In this document: one piece after another, positions 1 through 7,465 of the stretch | Numbering within the stretch: the first letter of the stretch is position 1 | Layout: every line of letters starts with the position of its first letter | NCBI RefSeq assembly: GCF_013373065.1 | Contig: NZ_JABXIN010000001.1 | Span: forward strand, 1-64,000 | Direction: 5' to 3' | DNA length: 64,000 nt | From: Algoriphagus sp. | GTDB lineage: Bacteria > Bacteroidota > Bacteroidia > Cytophagales > Cyclobacteriaceae | Notes under the pieces: generated by a model | Database searches by the model: none | The model's input: only the letters and a program-made list of their open reading frames with translations | Told to the model about the DNA's origin: nothing | Made by a program: the position numbers and the translations under genes

Positions 1-864
1 CATTTTCTTTTTGGAATAGTGATCTGACATTTTTCCGGTGAATAATTGCCCAATCCCCCAGATAGAAGGATAAATAGCTGCCAAAATCCCAATCTTTTCG
101 TAATCAAATCCTAAAGAGATCAAATAGACTGGTAATAATCCCCATATCATCCCATCATTCAGGTTATTTACAAGTCCAGCTTGAGTCACTGAGCTCAGTA
201 CTTTGTGCTGAAATGTTGTCTGTAAAAAAACTTGATCAAGTAGCTGAACTTTTGATGCCGCACTTTCCATCTTCACAAAGTGTCGGGTATCATTTACCCA
301 TAGCCAGGTAAATAATAAACCCATCATAGATAGTACCACTCCAATGTAAAAAGGATAAGGAGTAAGCCCATAACTATTGGCAACAACTCCAGTCAAAAAA
401 GCAATGATTCCTACTGCTAGATACCCCGCAAATTCGTTGATACCCATCGCAAGACCCCGGTCTTTTTCTCCGACTAAATCAATTTTCATGACCACTGTAC
501 TGCTCCAGGTGAAGCCTTGACTGATTCCCAATAAAATATTTGCTGCAATGACCCAAGCCCAACTAGGAGCAAATATCAAAATCCAAGGCACTGGAATGAC
601 TATCAGCCAGCCTACTACAAGAAGCCTTTTTCGCCCGTATATATTTGCCAGCCGACCTGCATAATAGTTTGAAATAGCTTTAGTAATTCCAAATGCTACA
701 ATGAATGAAAGAATGGCTGTTTTGGAGGCTATTCCAAATTCAACCTCGGCATATTGTGGAAAAATACTTCGCTCCATACCGATCATTCCGCCTACAAATG
801 CGTTGATCAAGACCAGAAGCGCGAATTGTTTCCTATTTTTCTTTAATCCGAGTTCAGCATTCAT
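1..864 (-). CDS. MFS transporter, C-terminus cut off by the window edge
   Basis: This reading frame is absent from the ORF track because it has no stop inside the window. Translating the minus strand from the ATG at 864 gives 288 uninterrupted codons. The protein begins MNAELGLKKNRKQF and continues with seven or eight hydrophobic segments. A major facilitator motif A (YAGRLANIYGRKRLL) lies between TM2 and TM3, as expected for an inner-membrane secondary transporter. Family members usually have about 400 residues and 12 TMs, so roughly the last third is missing. It lies 94 bp downstream of the Crp/Fnr gene on the same strand and may be co-transcribed with it. The substrate cannot be told from the sequence; a drug or metabolite exporter is possible. 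Confidence 0.85.
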   Translation of the reverse strand, partial: MNAELGLKKNRKQFALLVLINAFVGGMIGMERSIFPQYAEVEFGIASKTAILSFIVAFGITKAISNYYAGRLANIYGRKRLLVVGWLIVIPVPWILIFAPSWAWVIAANILLGISQGFTWSSTVVMKIDLVGEKDRGLAMGINEFAGYLAVGIIAFLTGVVANSYGLTPYPFYIGVVLSMMGLLFTWLWVNDTRHFVKMESAASKVQLLDQVFLQTTFQHKVLSSVTQAGLVNNLNDGMIWGLLPVYLISLGFDYEKIGILAAIYPSIWGIGQLFTGKMSDHYSKKKM

Positions 865-958
865 CCTTTATCCAACTTGAATACAAAACTGAGATTGTTC
901 GAATCCGAAAACTTTTACATTTGTTAAAAAAATGAGACTACCTCTTATAATCTCATAA

Positions 959-1534
959 TCATCTTTTCTGTCCTCGAATTCGACTCAAGCTTACCTGGGT
1001 GATCCCCAAAAAAGAAGCCACATGCTTCAAAGGAATCTTATGAATCAATTCAGGTTTTTCCTCCAACAGCTTCTCATATCTTTCCTCAGCTGTTAAAAAC
1101 TGGATATTCTCCAAACGCCTTAGCGTTTCTACAAAAGCATTTTGTATAAGTAGCCGAAAGAGGCGCTCCAAATCATGATGTTCATCAAATAGCCCAAACA
1201 AGGCCGCTGCTGGAATAGCAACTACCTTCGATTGCTCTAAAGCTTGAATAGCCTTATTACTAGGACTCTTGGTAAATAAGCTTTCTGCCCTTACAATTAA
1301 ATCATTGGGAAAGGCAAAATACTCCGTAACCTCGACACCTCCCTTTAGGTAAAAAATCCTCCCTATTCCTGAGACCATAAAATAAATCGTCTTACAGGTA
1401 GCCCCAATTGCCTGAATTTCTTCATTTTTATCATATTCTATTACCGTACAAAGCTCAATTAAATCAGATCTTGCTTGGGTAGAAATGGGTTGAAGTTCTT
1501 GAAAAAAGGAAAAGAGTGGTTTAAGCGAATTCAT
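959..1534 (-). CDS. Crp/Fnr family transcriptional regulator
   Basis: A 191-residue protein of the size usual for Bacteroidetes Crp/Fnr regulators. Residues ~20-115 form the cyclic-nucleotide-binding-like beta roll (IYFMVSGIGRIFYLKGG). A helical dimerisation stretch follows, and the C-terminus carries a short helix-turn-helix (LKHVASFLGITQVSLSRIR). There is no Fnr-type cysteine cluster, so oxygen sensing through an iron-sulfur cluster is unlikely. No cAMP-contacting signature was clear either, so the effector is unknown. The gene is the upstream neighbour of the MFS transporter in the same direction, so control of that transporter is a reasonable guess but only inference. Confidence 0.85.
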   Translation of the reverse strand: MNSLKPLFSFFQELQPISTQARSDLIELCTVIEYDKNEEIQAIGATCKTIYFMVSGIGRIFYLKGGVEVTEYFAFPNDLIVRAESLFTKSPSNKAIQALEQSKVVAIPAAALFGLFDEHHDLERLFRLLIQNAFVETLRRLENIQFLTAEERYEKLLEEKPELIHKIPLKHVASFLGITQVSLSRIRGQKR

Positions 1535-1882
1535 ACAAATTCAAGATAATAAATTGAGAGCTGAAAAAGTCTTGTGAAATTATGATAAGATTTACCAAGA
1601 GTAATAGAAATAAATCAATAGCGAACAAACCCTCTTTTTCAGATTTCTTATCTCATAAAAAATCCCCATAACTTTTAGTCCCAGCTGCAGCTTTTGTCAA
1701 TAGGGGGAGCATAAAAAAACAGCCCCTAGATTTAATTCTAGGGGCTGTTTTGTTTTTCTACCTCAACTTCAACCCAAAACACTCCTCTTTCTGTTTTATC
1801 TTGTCTTTTCTAGCCTTTATATTCAAAGAAAACCCAGGCTCGCCTGTTTCGTTTTACTCATCAAGTTTAACATAATCCTACT
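1535..1882. other. Intergenic region between divergent genes, with an unexplained terminator
   Basis: A 348-bp gap between divergently transcribed genes. It should hold both promoters, but no clear TAnnTTTG element was found. It contains a strong intrinsic hairpin at 1718-1756 that does not end either flanking gene, and a 29-codon ORF at 1582-1671 (+) that could be chance. Confidence 0.5.
1718..1756 (+). terminator. Intrinsic terminator hairpin without an obvious gene
   Basis: AACAGCCCCTAGA and TCTAGGGGCTGTT form a perfect 13-bp stem around a TTTAAT loop, followed by TTGTTTTT. The A-run on the left also gives a U-tract when read on the minus strand, so it could be bidirectional. Both neighbouring genes point away from it, so it probably ends a short unannotated transcript. 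Confidence 0.75.
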
Positions 1883-2362
1883 ATGAAAAAATCCATTTTT
1901 CTTACCCTGTTTTTAGTCTCAGCAATTACTCTAATCGCTCAAGCTCAAGAAACAAGTCCAAGTTCCTCTCAAGGGGAATTTAAAGTAGTGACCATAGTCG
2001 AATCCATCGTACCTATGGGTATAGGTCGTTCTAGAATCATCGACAGTCAAACCCAAGTGGATGCTTCTATTTTTACAACCGAGCGAACAGATGGGAAAAA
2101 GAGTAATCAAAAAGAAATCAGCCGATCCGATATTAAGGTTGATGAACTGGAAGAAACCAAATTGCTAAACTTCTTCAGTGCAACGGGGATTAATTTCCAA
2201 AATATTGCATCCAATGATGCTGTCATCGCCTCAAAAATCAACAGCATGCTTGCCCAAGGCTGGAAACTTACCTATGTCACTTCCGGAGTGGAAAGTGATT
2301 CAGGAAGCGAAGATGGCCAAGGGATATTTATAACTCGATTATTTTTCTACAGAGAATTGTAA
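1883..2362 (+). CDS. Secreted protein of unknown function
   Basis: 159 residues. It starts with a clear Sec signal peptide (MKKSIFLTLFLVSAITLIAQAQ) and so should be exported to the periplasm or beyond. The mature part is small and polar and contains no motif I recognise with certainty. The end, AQGWKLTYVTSG...GIFITRLFFYREL, resembles the small alpha/beta proteins annotated DUF4177, in which a GWxL turn precedes a final strand, but this is a weak resemblance. The gene stands alone, with a convergent terminator just after it. No function is proposed. Confidence 0.75.
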   Translation: MKKSIFLTLFLVSAITLIAQAQETSPSSSQGEFKVVTIVESIVPMGIGRSRIIDSQTQVDASIFTTERTDGKKSNQKEISRSDIKVDELEETKLLNFFSATGINFQNIASNDAVIASKINSMLAQGWKLTYVTSGVESDSGSEDGQGIFITRLFFYREL

Positions 2363-2380
2363 TAACTACCTATTTCCCAA

Positions 2381-2410
2381 AATAAAGAGGTCATTTTTGA
2401 CCTCTTTATT
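2381..2410. terminator. Bidirectional intrinsic terminator
   Basis: AATAAAGAGGTCA and TGACCTCTTTATT form a perfect 13-bp stem with a TTTT loop. It sits between the convergent ends of the secreted orphan and the serine dehydratase and can serve both. Confidence 0.85.
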
Positions 2411-2415
2411 ATTTT

Positions 2416-3984
2416 CTAACAACTCTTAAAAAACTGCTTCGAAGCTAATTTCCCTTCGATTTCCTTAGCAGTCTTGGTAATGGAAAGACCACCTAAATTC
2501 GTACATCTAAGTGTATTAGGGATACTTTTTCCAACCTCATACATGGTTTCGATGACCTCATCCAAGGGAATTAAATGATCATAATCTGCCAAAGCCATAT
2601 TCGCACAGGAAAGCGCATTGGATGCTGCCATCACATTTCGGTTTAAACAAGGGGCTTCCACCCGATTGCCAATCGGATCACAAATCATTCCTAGTGAACT
2701 CTGTAAGGCCATGGAGGCAGCAGATAAACTTTGGTTCAAGTTTCCACCTCCCAAATAAACCAAAGCAGCGGCAGCCATTGTTGCCCCTGAGCCACACTCT
2801 GCCTGACAGCCTCCAACTTCCGCGGCAAAAGTCGAATGGGCGGCAATAAAAACCCCAATCAACCCGGCAATCAAGAGTGCTTTTACGGTTTCCTCCTCAG
2901 AAAGTCCTAACGAATCGGCTACTCCCAAAACAGCTCCTGGCATAGCTCCACAAGAGCCTGCGGTAGGTGCCGCCACAATTACTCCCATGGAGCTTTTAAC
3001 TTCCATGATTGCAGAAACATACATAATGATCCGATTGAGTACGTCTCCATCAACCAATCGCTTTTCCTCCATCATGGATTTGAACTTTACAGATTGAGGA
3101 CCCAAAATCCGATCTTCGAAATGTGTTCCTTTTAAACCTGTCTCGACTGCATTTTTCAGAATCACCCGGATCTGTTCCATTTTCGCGAGCACCTCTTCTT
3201 CGGATATATTTCCACGCTGACTTTCATATCGAACTGCCAGTTCCCACAATGAAAGATTTTTATCCGCATTATAGGCCAACATTTCCTCTACAGTAATAAA
3301 GGGAACCTGGGTGTTTTTGGAAGAAAGAACAGGCAAGACTGGGCGAATTTCTTTGATCATATTCACCCCCTCTATTTGAGTTAATTCTTCTTTTAAAATT
3401 GAATCTATGGGTTTTTGAGCGGTCAGAAGAACCATTTTGGAAGTCCCGCTAAGCGCTTCAAGGCTATCCCAATCTCCTGCTTGTTTCAGGTAATTCATGA
3501 CTTGGTCCTGAAAATCAGCATAGACTAAAGTCATGAATCGATCTCCTGCCAAGGAAACCTTGGCCCCATCGATTTCAACCACCTCGATCATCCCCCCTCC
3601 GGTAGAAATGGCCACTACTTTATGTGTCTCCCAAGGATTTTTAAGGGAGATTTGATAGGCATTGGGATGCTTGTTTTCCAATTCAATAATTCGAATGGAA
3701 TAGGAAATTCCGGCTCCCTTTAGATGCATTTCGGAATCTACCAATCGCTCATCATGTGCCTCCCAACCCAGGAAACCTCCAAAAAGTCCCATATCCGAAC
3801 CTTGATCTTTATGAGTTGTAGCTAATGAACCCTCCGGATCAAAATCAATTTCAATGGAAGAAATCCTTCCTCCCATCAGATCATGACAAATCCGTGCAAT
3901 TCTCAGGGAAGCTGCACAGTGGGAACTGGAGGGTCCTCGCATTACTGGACCGACCACATCGTTGAAAATACTGGGATAATTCAT
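2416..3984 (-). CDS. sdaA: L-serine dehydratase, iron-sulfur type, fused beta-alpha subunits
   Basis: Deaminates L-serine to pyruvate and ammonia in the cytosol using a [4Fe-4S] cluster. The 522-residue chain has a beta-type domain first (GPVMRGPSSSHCAASLRIAR), then an ACT-like stretch at ~190-225. The alpha-type catalytic domain follows, with PTAGSCGAMPGAVLG, the cysteine-containing AECGSGATMAAAALVY and SLGMICDPIGN segments, and a C-terminal TLRCTNLGGLS. In Bacillus-type enzymes the beta (~220 aa, with ACT) and alpha (~300 aa) chains are separate, and their sum matches this length, so it looks like a fusion of a type 3 enzyme rather than the ~455-aa E. coli type. It is monocistronic and shares a terminator with its convergent neighbour. 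Confidence 0.93.
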   Translation of the reverse strand: MNYPSIFNDVVGPVMRGPSSSHCAASLRIARICHDLMGGRISSIEIDFDPEGSLATTHKDQGSDMGLFGGFLGWEAHDERLVDSEMHLKGAGISYSIRIIELENKHPNAYQISLKNPWETHKVVAISTGGGMIEVVEIDGAKVSLAGDRFMTLVYADFQDQVMNYLKQAGDWDSLEALSGTSKMVLLTAQKPIDSILKEELTQIEGVNMIKEIRPVLPVLSSKNTQVPFITVEEMLAYNADKNLSLWELAVRYESQRGNISEEEVLAKMEQIRVILKNAVETGLKGTHFEDRILGPQSVKFKSMMEEKRLVDGDVLNRIIMYVSAIMEVKSSMGVIVAAPTAGSCGAMPGAVLGVADSLGLSEEETVKALLIAGLIGVFIAAHSTFAAEVGGCQAECGSGATMAAAALVYLGGGNLNQSLSAASMALQSSLGMICDPIGNRVEAPCLNRNVMAASNALSCANMALADYDHLIPLDEVIETMYEVGKSIPNTLRCTNLGGLSITKTAKEIEGKLASKQFFKSC

Positions 3985-4066
3985 GGTATTGGCTGTTGAG
4001 ACAATCCATTGAATTTAAGAAAAAATGTAAGGAATTTAGGAATAGAAGGATTCAGGTAAAAAATGA

Positions 4067-4201
4067 GGCTATCTCATAAATACCTTCTGTCACGTTGAGC
4101 GGAGTCGAAACGTTGTTAAATCAACAAAAATAGGCTTCGATTTCCTGCCTTTGCCGGCAGGCAGTCGCTCAGCCTGACAAAAAATGACTATTGAGACAGC
4201 C
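4067..4201. repeat. Palindromic intergenic repeat element (REP/MITE-like)
   Basis: The two ends form a long imperfect inverted repeat. The left arm GGCTATCTCATAA...TGTCACGTTGAGCGGAGTCGAA pairs with the reverse complement of the right arm, GGCTGTCTCAATA...TGTCAGGCTGAGCGACT...TCGAAG. The right arm is interrupted by a nested palindrome-rich insert, CCTGCCTTTGCCGGCAGGC. Repeats containing TGAGCGGAGTCGAA with CCTGCC/GGCAGG cores are common between genes of Bacteroidetes. It lies between the serine dehydratase start and the TolQ-like gene end. Confidence 0.75.
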
Positions 4202-4212
4202 AAATTTTTATT

Positions 4213-4662
4213 TCAAATAAACCGTGGCTTCTGAATCACCCGAATAACCAGGGAAACCATAAAGATAAGGATCCCATAGATGGTCGAGATGGTACTGTAC
4301 TTTAAGCCGCCGGCAATCATCGCTTGATTCACGTTGCCTCCAAAGGATTCGATTCCTTCAAACATCCCATAGAGTCCGATTACCTGCCCGAGAATACCAG
4401 TCGCTAAGGCAAATAGTCCTAACTCCTTGGTCCATTCTGGAAACTTGAAGGCTGAAAACACTACTGCAATCAATTGGAGAGTCAAAATACTCATGATAAT
4501 GGGCCCTCCTGCAAAGAATAAATCAATCATAATTTTTTGGTTTTGGTACAGACCAAAATTACCTCGAATGGCCTCGAAAAGGTAAGTAAAAAACCCTGCT
4601 AGACAAGTCAAAAACAGGATTTGAGAAGTTCGGGATTTAGCAAAAACGGCTTCTCCAATCAA
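4213..4662 (-). CDS. MotA/TolQ/ExbB-like proton channel protein
   Basis: A 149-residue membrane protein with about four hydrophobic segments (~17-32, 48-70, 78-100, 122-142). The segment GILGQVIGLYGMFEGIESFGG followed by AGGLKYSTISTIYGILIF matches the core of MotA/TolQ/ExbB channel subunits, which use proton flow across the inner membrane to power partner proteins. No ExbD/TolR or TonB partner lies beside it, so it is an orphan. The start called in the ORF track is TTG at 4662. No in-frame ATG lies upstream before the divergent regulator gene, and the next internal ATG would delete TM1, so the TTG is kept with caution. The divergent LytTR gene starts 17 bp away. Confidence 0.7.
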   Translation of the reverse strand: MIGEAVFAKSRTSQILFLTCLAGFFTYLFEAIRGNFGLYQNQKIMIDLFFAGGPIIMSILTLQLIAVVFSAFKFPEWTKELGLFALATGILGQVIGLYGMFEGIESFGGNVNQAMIAGGLKYSTISTIYGILIFMVSLVIRVIQKPRFI

Positions 4663-4679
4663 TTTCCCTAATTTTAGGC

Positions 4680-5387
4680 ATGTCCAAAAAAATCCGACTC
4701 GAAATTACCTTCTGGTTAGTGACCGCTTTTCTAATGGGGCTACTAGTTAAGGATGCCTTTTCCAGTTCACAAGGAAGTTGGTTAGCAGGATGCCTATTAT
4801 TGATCCCAACCTTGACCTTGCAAAAAGGAATTGCCTGGGCCTGGAATTTCTCAGGAATAAAACGATTGGCCCGTCTATTTTTAGTTGGTGTTTCATCTCT
4901 TTATTTAGCTTACTTGGCCATTGCATTTGTGTATTGGTATTTTCTTGGCTTCAATTCCGACTATTTCGAGAAATCCATCATTAATCCTGTTCTCTTATGG
5001 GTAATCATGGGCTTTTTTACCGGACTGTATTTTTTCCTTTTCCGAAAAAAACAAGAATCCCAATCCTTTCCTGAAACCATCAGCTTCTACAGCAACCGAA
5101 AGTTAGTCTCCCTCAAGCCAGAAGATATTCTGTTTATTGAAAGCTTGAGTGAATACACTTCCGTCCAACTTCAAAATGGGCAATCATTAAAAAACGGGGT
5201 TAAAATCAGCGAATGGACTAATCGTTTACCGGATTTTCTAAGAGTGCATCGATCCTTTTTAATTAATCCGGAATATGCGATCTACAAAGGACAGGAGATC
5301 GAAATCAATGGTGATCACATAATCCCAATTTCCAGGTCGTATAAAGAGCTTACCAAAGAGTATTTTCTGAAAAATCAAACTTCCTAG
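4680..5387 (+). CDS. Membrane-anchored LytTR-family DNA-binding regulator
   Basis: 235 residues. The N-terminal half has four hydrophobic segments (~8-25, 30-48, 64-90, 105-122). The C-terminal ~95 residues are a LytTR DNA-binding domain (ISFYSNRKLVSLKPEDILFIESLSEYTSVQL, then LPDFLRVHRSFLINP). There is no receiver domain, so it is not a classical response regulator; signal perception probably takes place in the membrane part. Its ATG is separated by only 17 bp from the divergent TolQ-like gene, which suggests overlapping promoters and possible regulation of that neighbour. It ends 7 bp before the convergent ZIP transporter gene. Confidence 0.85.
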   Translation: MSKKIRLEITFWLVTAFLMGLLVKDAFSSSQGSWLAGCLLLIPTLTLQKGIAWAWNFSGIKRLARLFLVGVSSLYLAYLAIAFVYWYFLGFNSDYFEKSIINPVLLWVIMGFFTGLYFFLFRKKQESQSFPETISFYSNRKLVSLKPEDILFIESLSEYTSVQLQNGQSLKNGVKISEWTNRLPDFLRVHRSFLINPEYAIYKGQEIEINGDHIIPISRSYKELTKEYFLKNQTS

Positions 5388-5394
5388 GGAGTAA

Positions 5395-6231
5395 TTAGCC
5401 CAAAGCCACATCCAGCATCATCATCACCGCAAAGCCAATCATCGCTCCAATAGTCGACAAATCTGTCTCATTCCCCTGTTGGGATTCAGGAATCAGTTCT
5501 TCGATAACCACAAAAATCATTGCCCCTGCCGCAAAGGAAAGCGCATAAGGCAATAAATGAGACATGCTAATCACCATTAAGGCTCCTAAGACTCCTGCGA
5601 TGGGTTCGACAATTCCAGACAACTGACCATAGAAAAATGCTTTTCGCCTCGAAAACCCTTCCCTGCGCAAAGGCACTGAAACCGCGGTACCCTCTGGGAA
5701 ATTTTGGAGTCCAATCCCGATCGTCAAAAGAATCGCTCCCGTGAGAATTTGCGGGTCTTGGCTGACTCCATAGGCTCCAAAAGCAACACCAACAGCAAGT
5801 CCCTCGGGAATATTATGCAAAGTGATCGCTAATATCAACAATACACTTCGCTCCCAAGAGGTACGTATACCTTCGGCATTTTCAATCGGCTGCCTTCGAT
5901 GCAAATGGGGTAATAACTTGTCAATAAGCAACAAAAATACACCTCCTGCCAAAAACCCTATTGTAGCCGGAAACCAAGCAAAATCAGGATCATCTTTGGA
6001 AGCTAAATCGATAGCAGGTGCTAGTAAAGACCAGAAACTAGCCGCAATCATGACCCCTGCTGTAAATCCCAACATCAAATTCATAACCCGACGATGGATA
6101 TCCTTAAAGAAAAAAACCAAGGCAGCACCGGCCATCGTTACCCCCCAGGTAAATAAGGTTGCCAGCAAAGCAAGAAAAATAGGATCCTCAATTTTTAGCC
6201 AAGAAATATCCATGATGCCATTGTCGGTCAC
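5395..6231 (-). CDS. ZIP family divalent metal transporter
   Basis: A 278-residue inner-membrane protein with eight predicted TMs. It carries the two ZIP metal-site motifs, [13 protein letters not shown] in TM4 and [13 protein letters not shown] in TM5. The cytoplasmic loop before TM4 is His-rich ([10 protein letters not shown]). The layout is that of the GufA/ZupT-like branch, which imports zinc and sometimes iron or manganese. A second possible start is Met7 ([10 protein letters not shown]). The gene follows a small conserved gene on the same strand after 38 bp and could share its transcript. No Fur or Zur box was recognised. Confidence 0.9.
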   Translation of the reverse strand: MTDNGIMDISWLKIEDPIFLALLATLFTWGVTMAGAALVFFFKDIHRRVMNLMLGFTAGVMIAASFWSLLAPAIDLASKDDPDFAWFPATIGFLAGGVFLLLIDKLLPHLHRRQPIENAEGIRTSWERSVLLILAITLHNIPEGLAVGVAFGAYGVSQDPQILTGAILLTIGIGLQNFPEGTAVSVPLRREGFSRRKAFFYGQLSGIVEPIAGVLGALMVISMSHLLPYALSFAAGAMIFVVIEELIPESQQGNETDLSTIGAMIGFAVMMMLDVALG

Positions 6232-6269
6232 TTACATGAAACCAAAAAACTTTTTAAAGAAATCAAATC

Positions 6270-6482
6270 TCAATTCATTCCATTTTCTTCAAGTTGATCC
6301 CGAAGCATTTTTTTGAGGCTTTCCAAATAGTCTTCCAAAACTTTTTGGTTGATCTCGGGATGGGATTCAGAAGGAATGGTTATGGGATTTTCATCCAATT
6401 TGCGATAGAGTTCCGGGAAATTATTCTCGATATTAGTCGTCAATTGCATGATTTCCCGAAGTAGACTTTGAAGCGTTCTCAT
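6270..6482 (-). CDS. Small conserved cytosolic protein of unknown function
   Basis: The ORF track gives 105 residues from 6587, but the first 35 look non-coding. The natural start is the ATG at 6482 (MRTLQSLLREIMQLTTNIENN), giving 70 residues. It resembles a family of ~70-residue Bacteroidetes proteins that I recognise only by pattern (TTNIENNFPELYRKLDENP, then a YLESLKKML helix). It is probably helical and soluble, with no signal peptide. No function is known to me. It lies directly upstream of the ZIP gene in the same direction. Confidence 0.65.
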   Translation of the reverse strand: MRTLQSLLREIMQLTTNIENNFPELYRKLDENPITIPSESHPEINQKVLEDYLESLKKMLRDQLEENGMN

Positions 6483-6811
6483 TACAGTACTAATTAAGGT
6501 CCTAGAATTTTTTCCTATAGATGGATTTCCATCAATTTCATATAGTTTTAGAAAGCTAGAAAGATTAACTAAGAAACTGGCTGACAAATATCAGCAAACC
6601 AGCTGATTGGAAGTGAAAACTGTCTACCCTTACTTGAAATCAAATTTTTCAAGTTCTAAAACATTTTTTTAATTCGATTTAGTTAGCTCAGAAACTTAGT
6701 GGGAAAATCTTAAAATGAAAGGATAAAACAGATGACTTGCTATTTATATACACCTCATCCAGACAAAGGCTCAGTTGATAATAATATTCCCCAGGAACCT
6801 CATCCTCAATG
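6483..6811. other. Intergenic region upstream of the small conserved gene
   Basis: About 330 bp between the last gene of the 13.6-6.8 kb operon and the small conserved gene. I see no gene in it. It contains a perfect 8-bp inverted repeat, ACTTGAAA/TTTCAAGT at 6632-6654 with a 7-nt spacer, which could be a regulator site or weak hairpin. No terminator for the long operon was found. Confidence 0.5.
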
Positions 6812-7465
6812 CTATTTTAGCAAGGCTAATCCCTCTTTTGCCGATGCATCTCCGGGATTGAAAAGCAAAACTTTCTGGAAAAGAACTGTGGCTTCTCTGT
6901 TTTTCTGAAGTTGAAGTTTGTTCCAAGCCAACAACAGTAATCCATCATAATCAAAGGGATAGAGATTCACCACCTTTTCCAAGTAGGGTTCTGCCTTTTC
7001 ATAATTCCCTCGGTTGTAGTATATCAATCCCAGGCGATAATTCACCAAGGTGTTTTGGGGATCGATTTGCAGTATTTTGAGATAAACATCTTCTACTTCC
7101 ATCCATTTCCCCTGAACAGACAGTGGCAGCACCAAACCCAGTTTAGGTTCTATGGCATAGGGCTTCAGACTTACCGCTTTCCGGTAAAATCCCAAAGATT
7201 CCTCTAGCTGTGAAGCTTGGTAATGCAACCAACCCAAGCGGAGGTTCATCTCGTACGAATCAGACTTATAAACAGTCTGAATTGATTGGATAGCCCCTTG
7301 GTAATTACCTGCATTTTCCAAGGAATAACTTTCCTGAAAGGCCTTTTCTAAATCTTCTTGGGCCCAAGCAAAGCTGGAGAATACCAGAAAAGTACCTAGG
7401 AAAAGAATCCCTATTCTAGAGGCTACAGAATGAGAAAATCGATTGAATTCGGCTAAAATTTCCAT
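6812..7465 (-). CDS. Exported TPR-repeat protein
   Basis: 217 residues with an N-terminal signal segment (GILFLGTFLVFSSFAWAQ), then about five tetratricopeptide repeats (for example YQGAIQSIQTVYKSD, YEKAEPYLEKVVNLYP). It should be periplasmic and act as a protein-protein scaffold. It is the last of six tightly linked genes and overlaps the preceding TPR/beta-barrel gene by 13 bp, so translational coupling is likely. It probably assists the outer-membrane partner, which carries its own TPRs at the N-terminus. Confidence 0.8.
   Translation of the reverse strand: MEILAEFNRFSHSVASRIGILFLGTFLVFSSFAWAQEDLEKAFQESYSLENAGNYQGAIQSIQTVYKSDSYEMNLRLGWLHYQASQLEESLGFYRKAVSLKPYAIEPKLGLVLPLSVQGKWMEVEDVYLKILQIDPQNTLVNYRLGLIYYNRGNYEKAEPYLEKVVNLYPFDYDGLLLLAWNKLQLQKNREATVLFQKVLLFNPGDASAKEGLALLK

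Noticed and set aside
6483-6587. 35-codon N-terminal extension of the small conserved protein
   Set aside because: The extension does not look coding, and the family pattern begins at MRTLQSLL.
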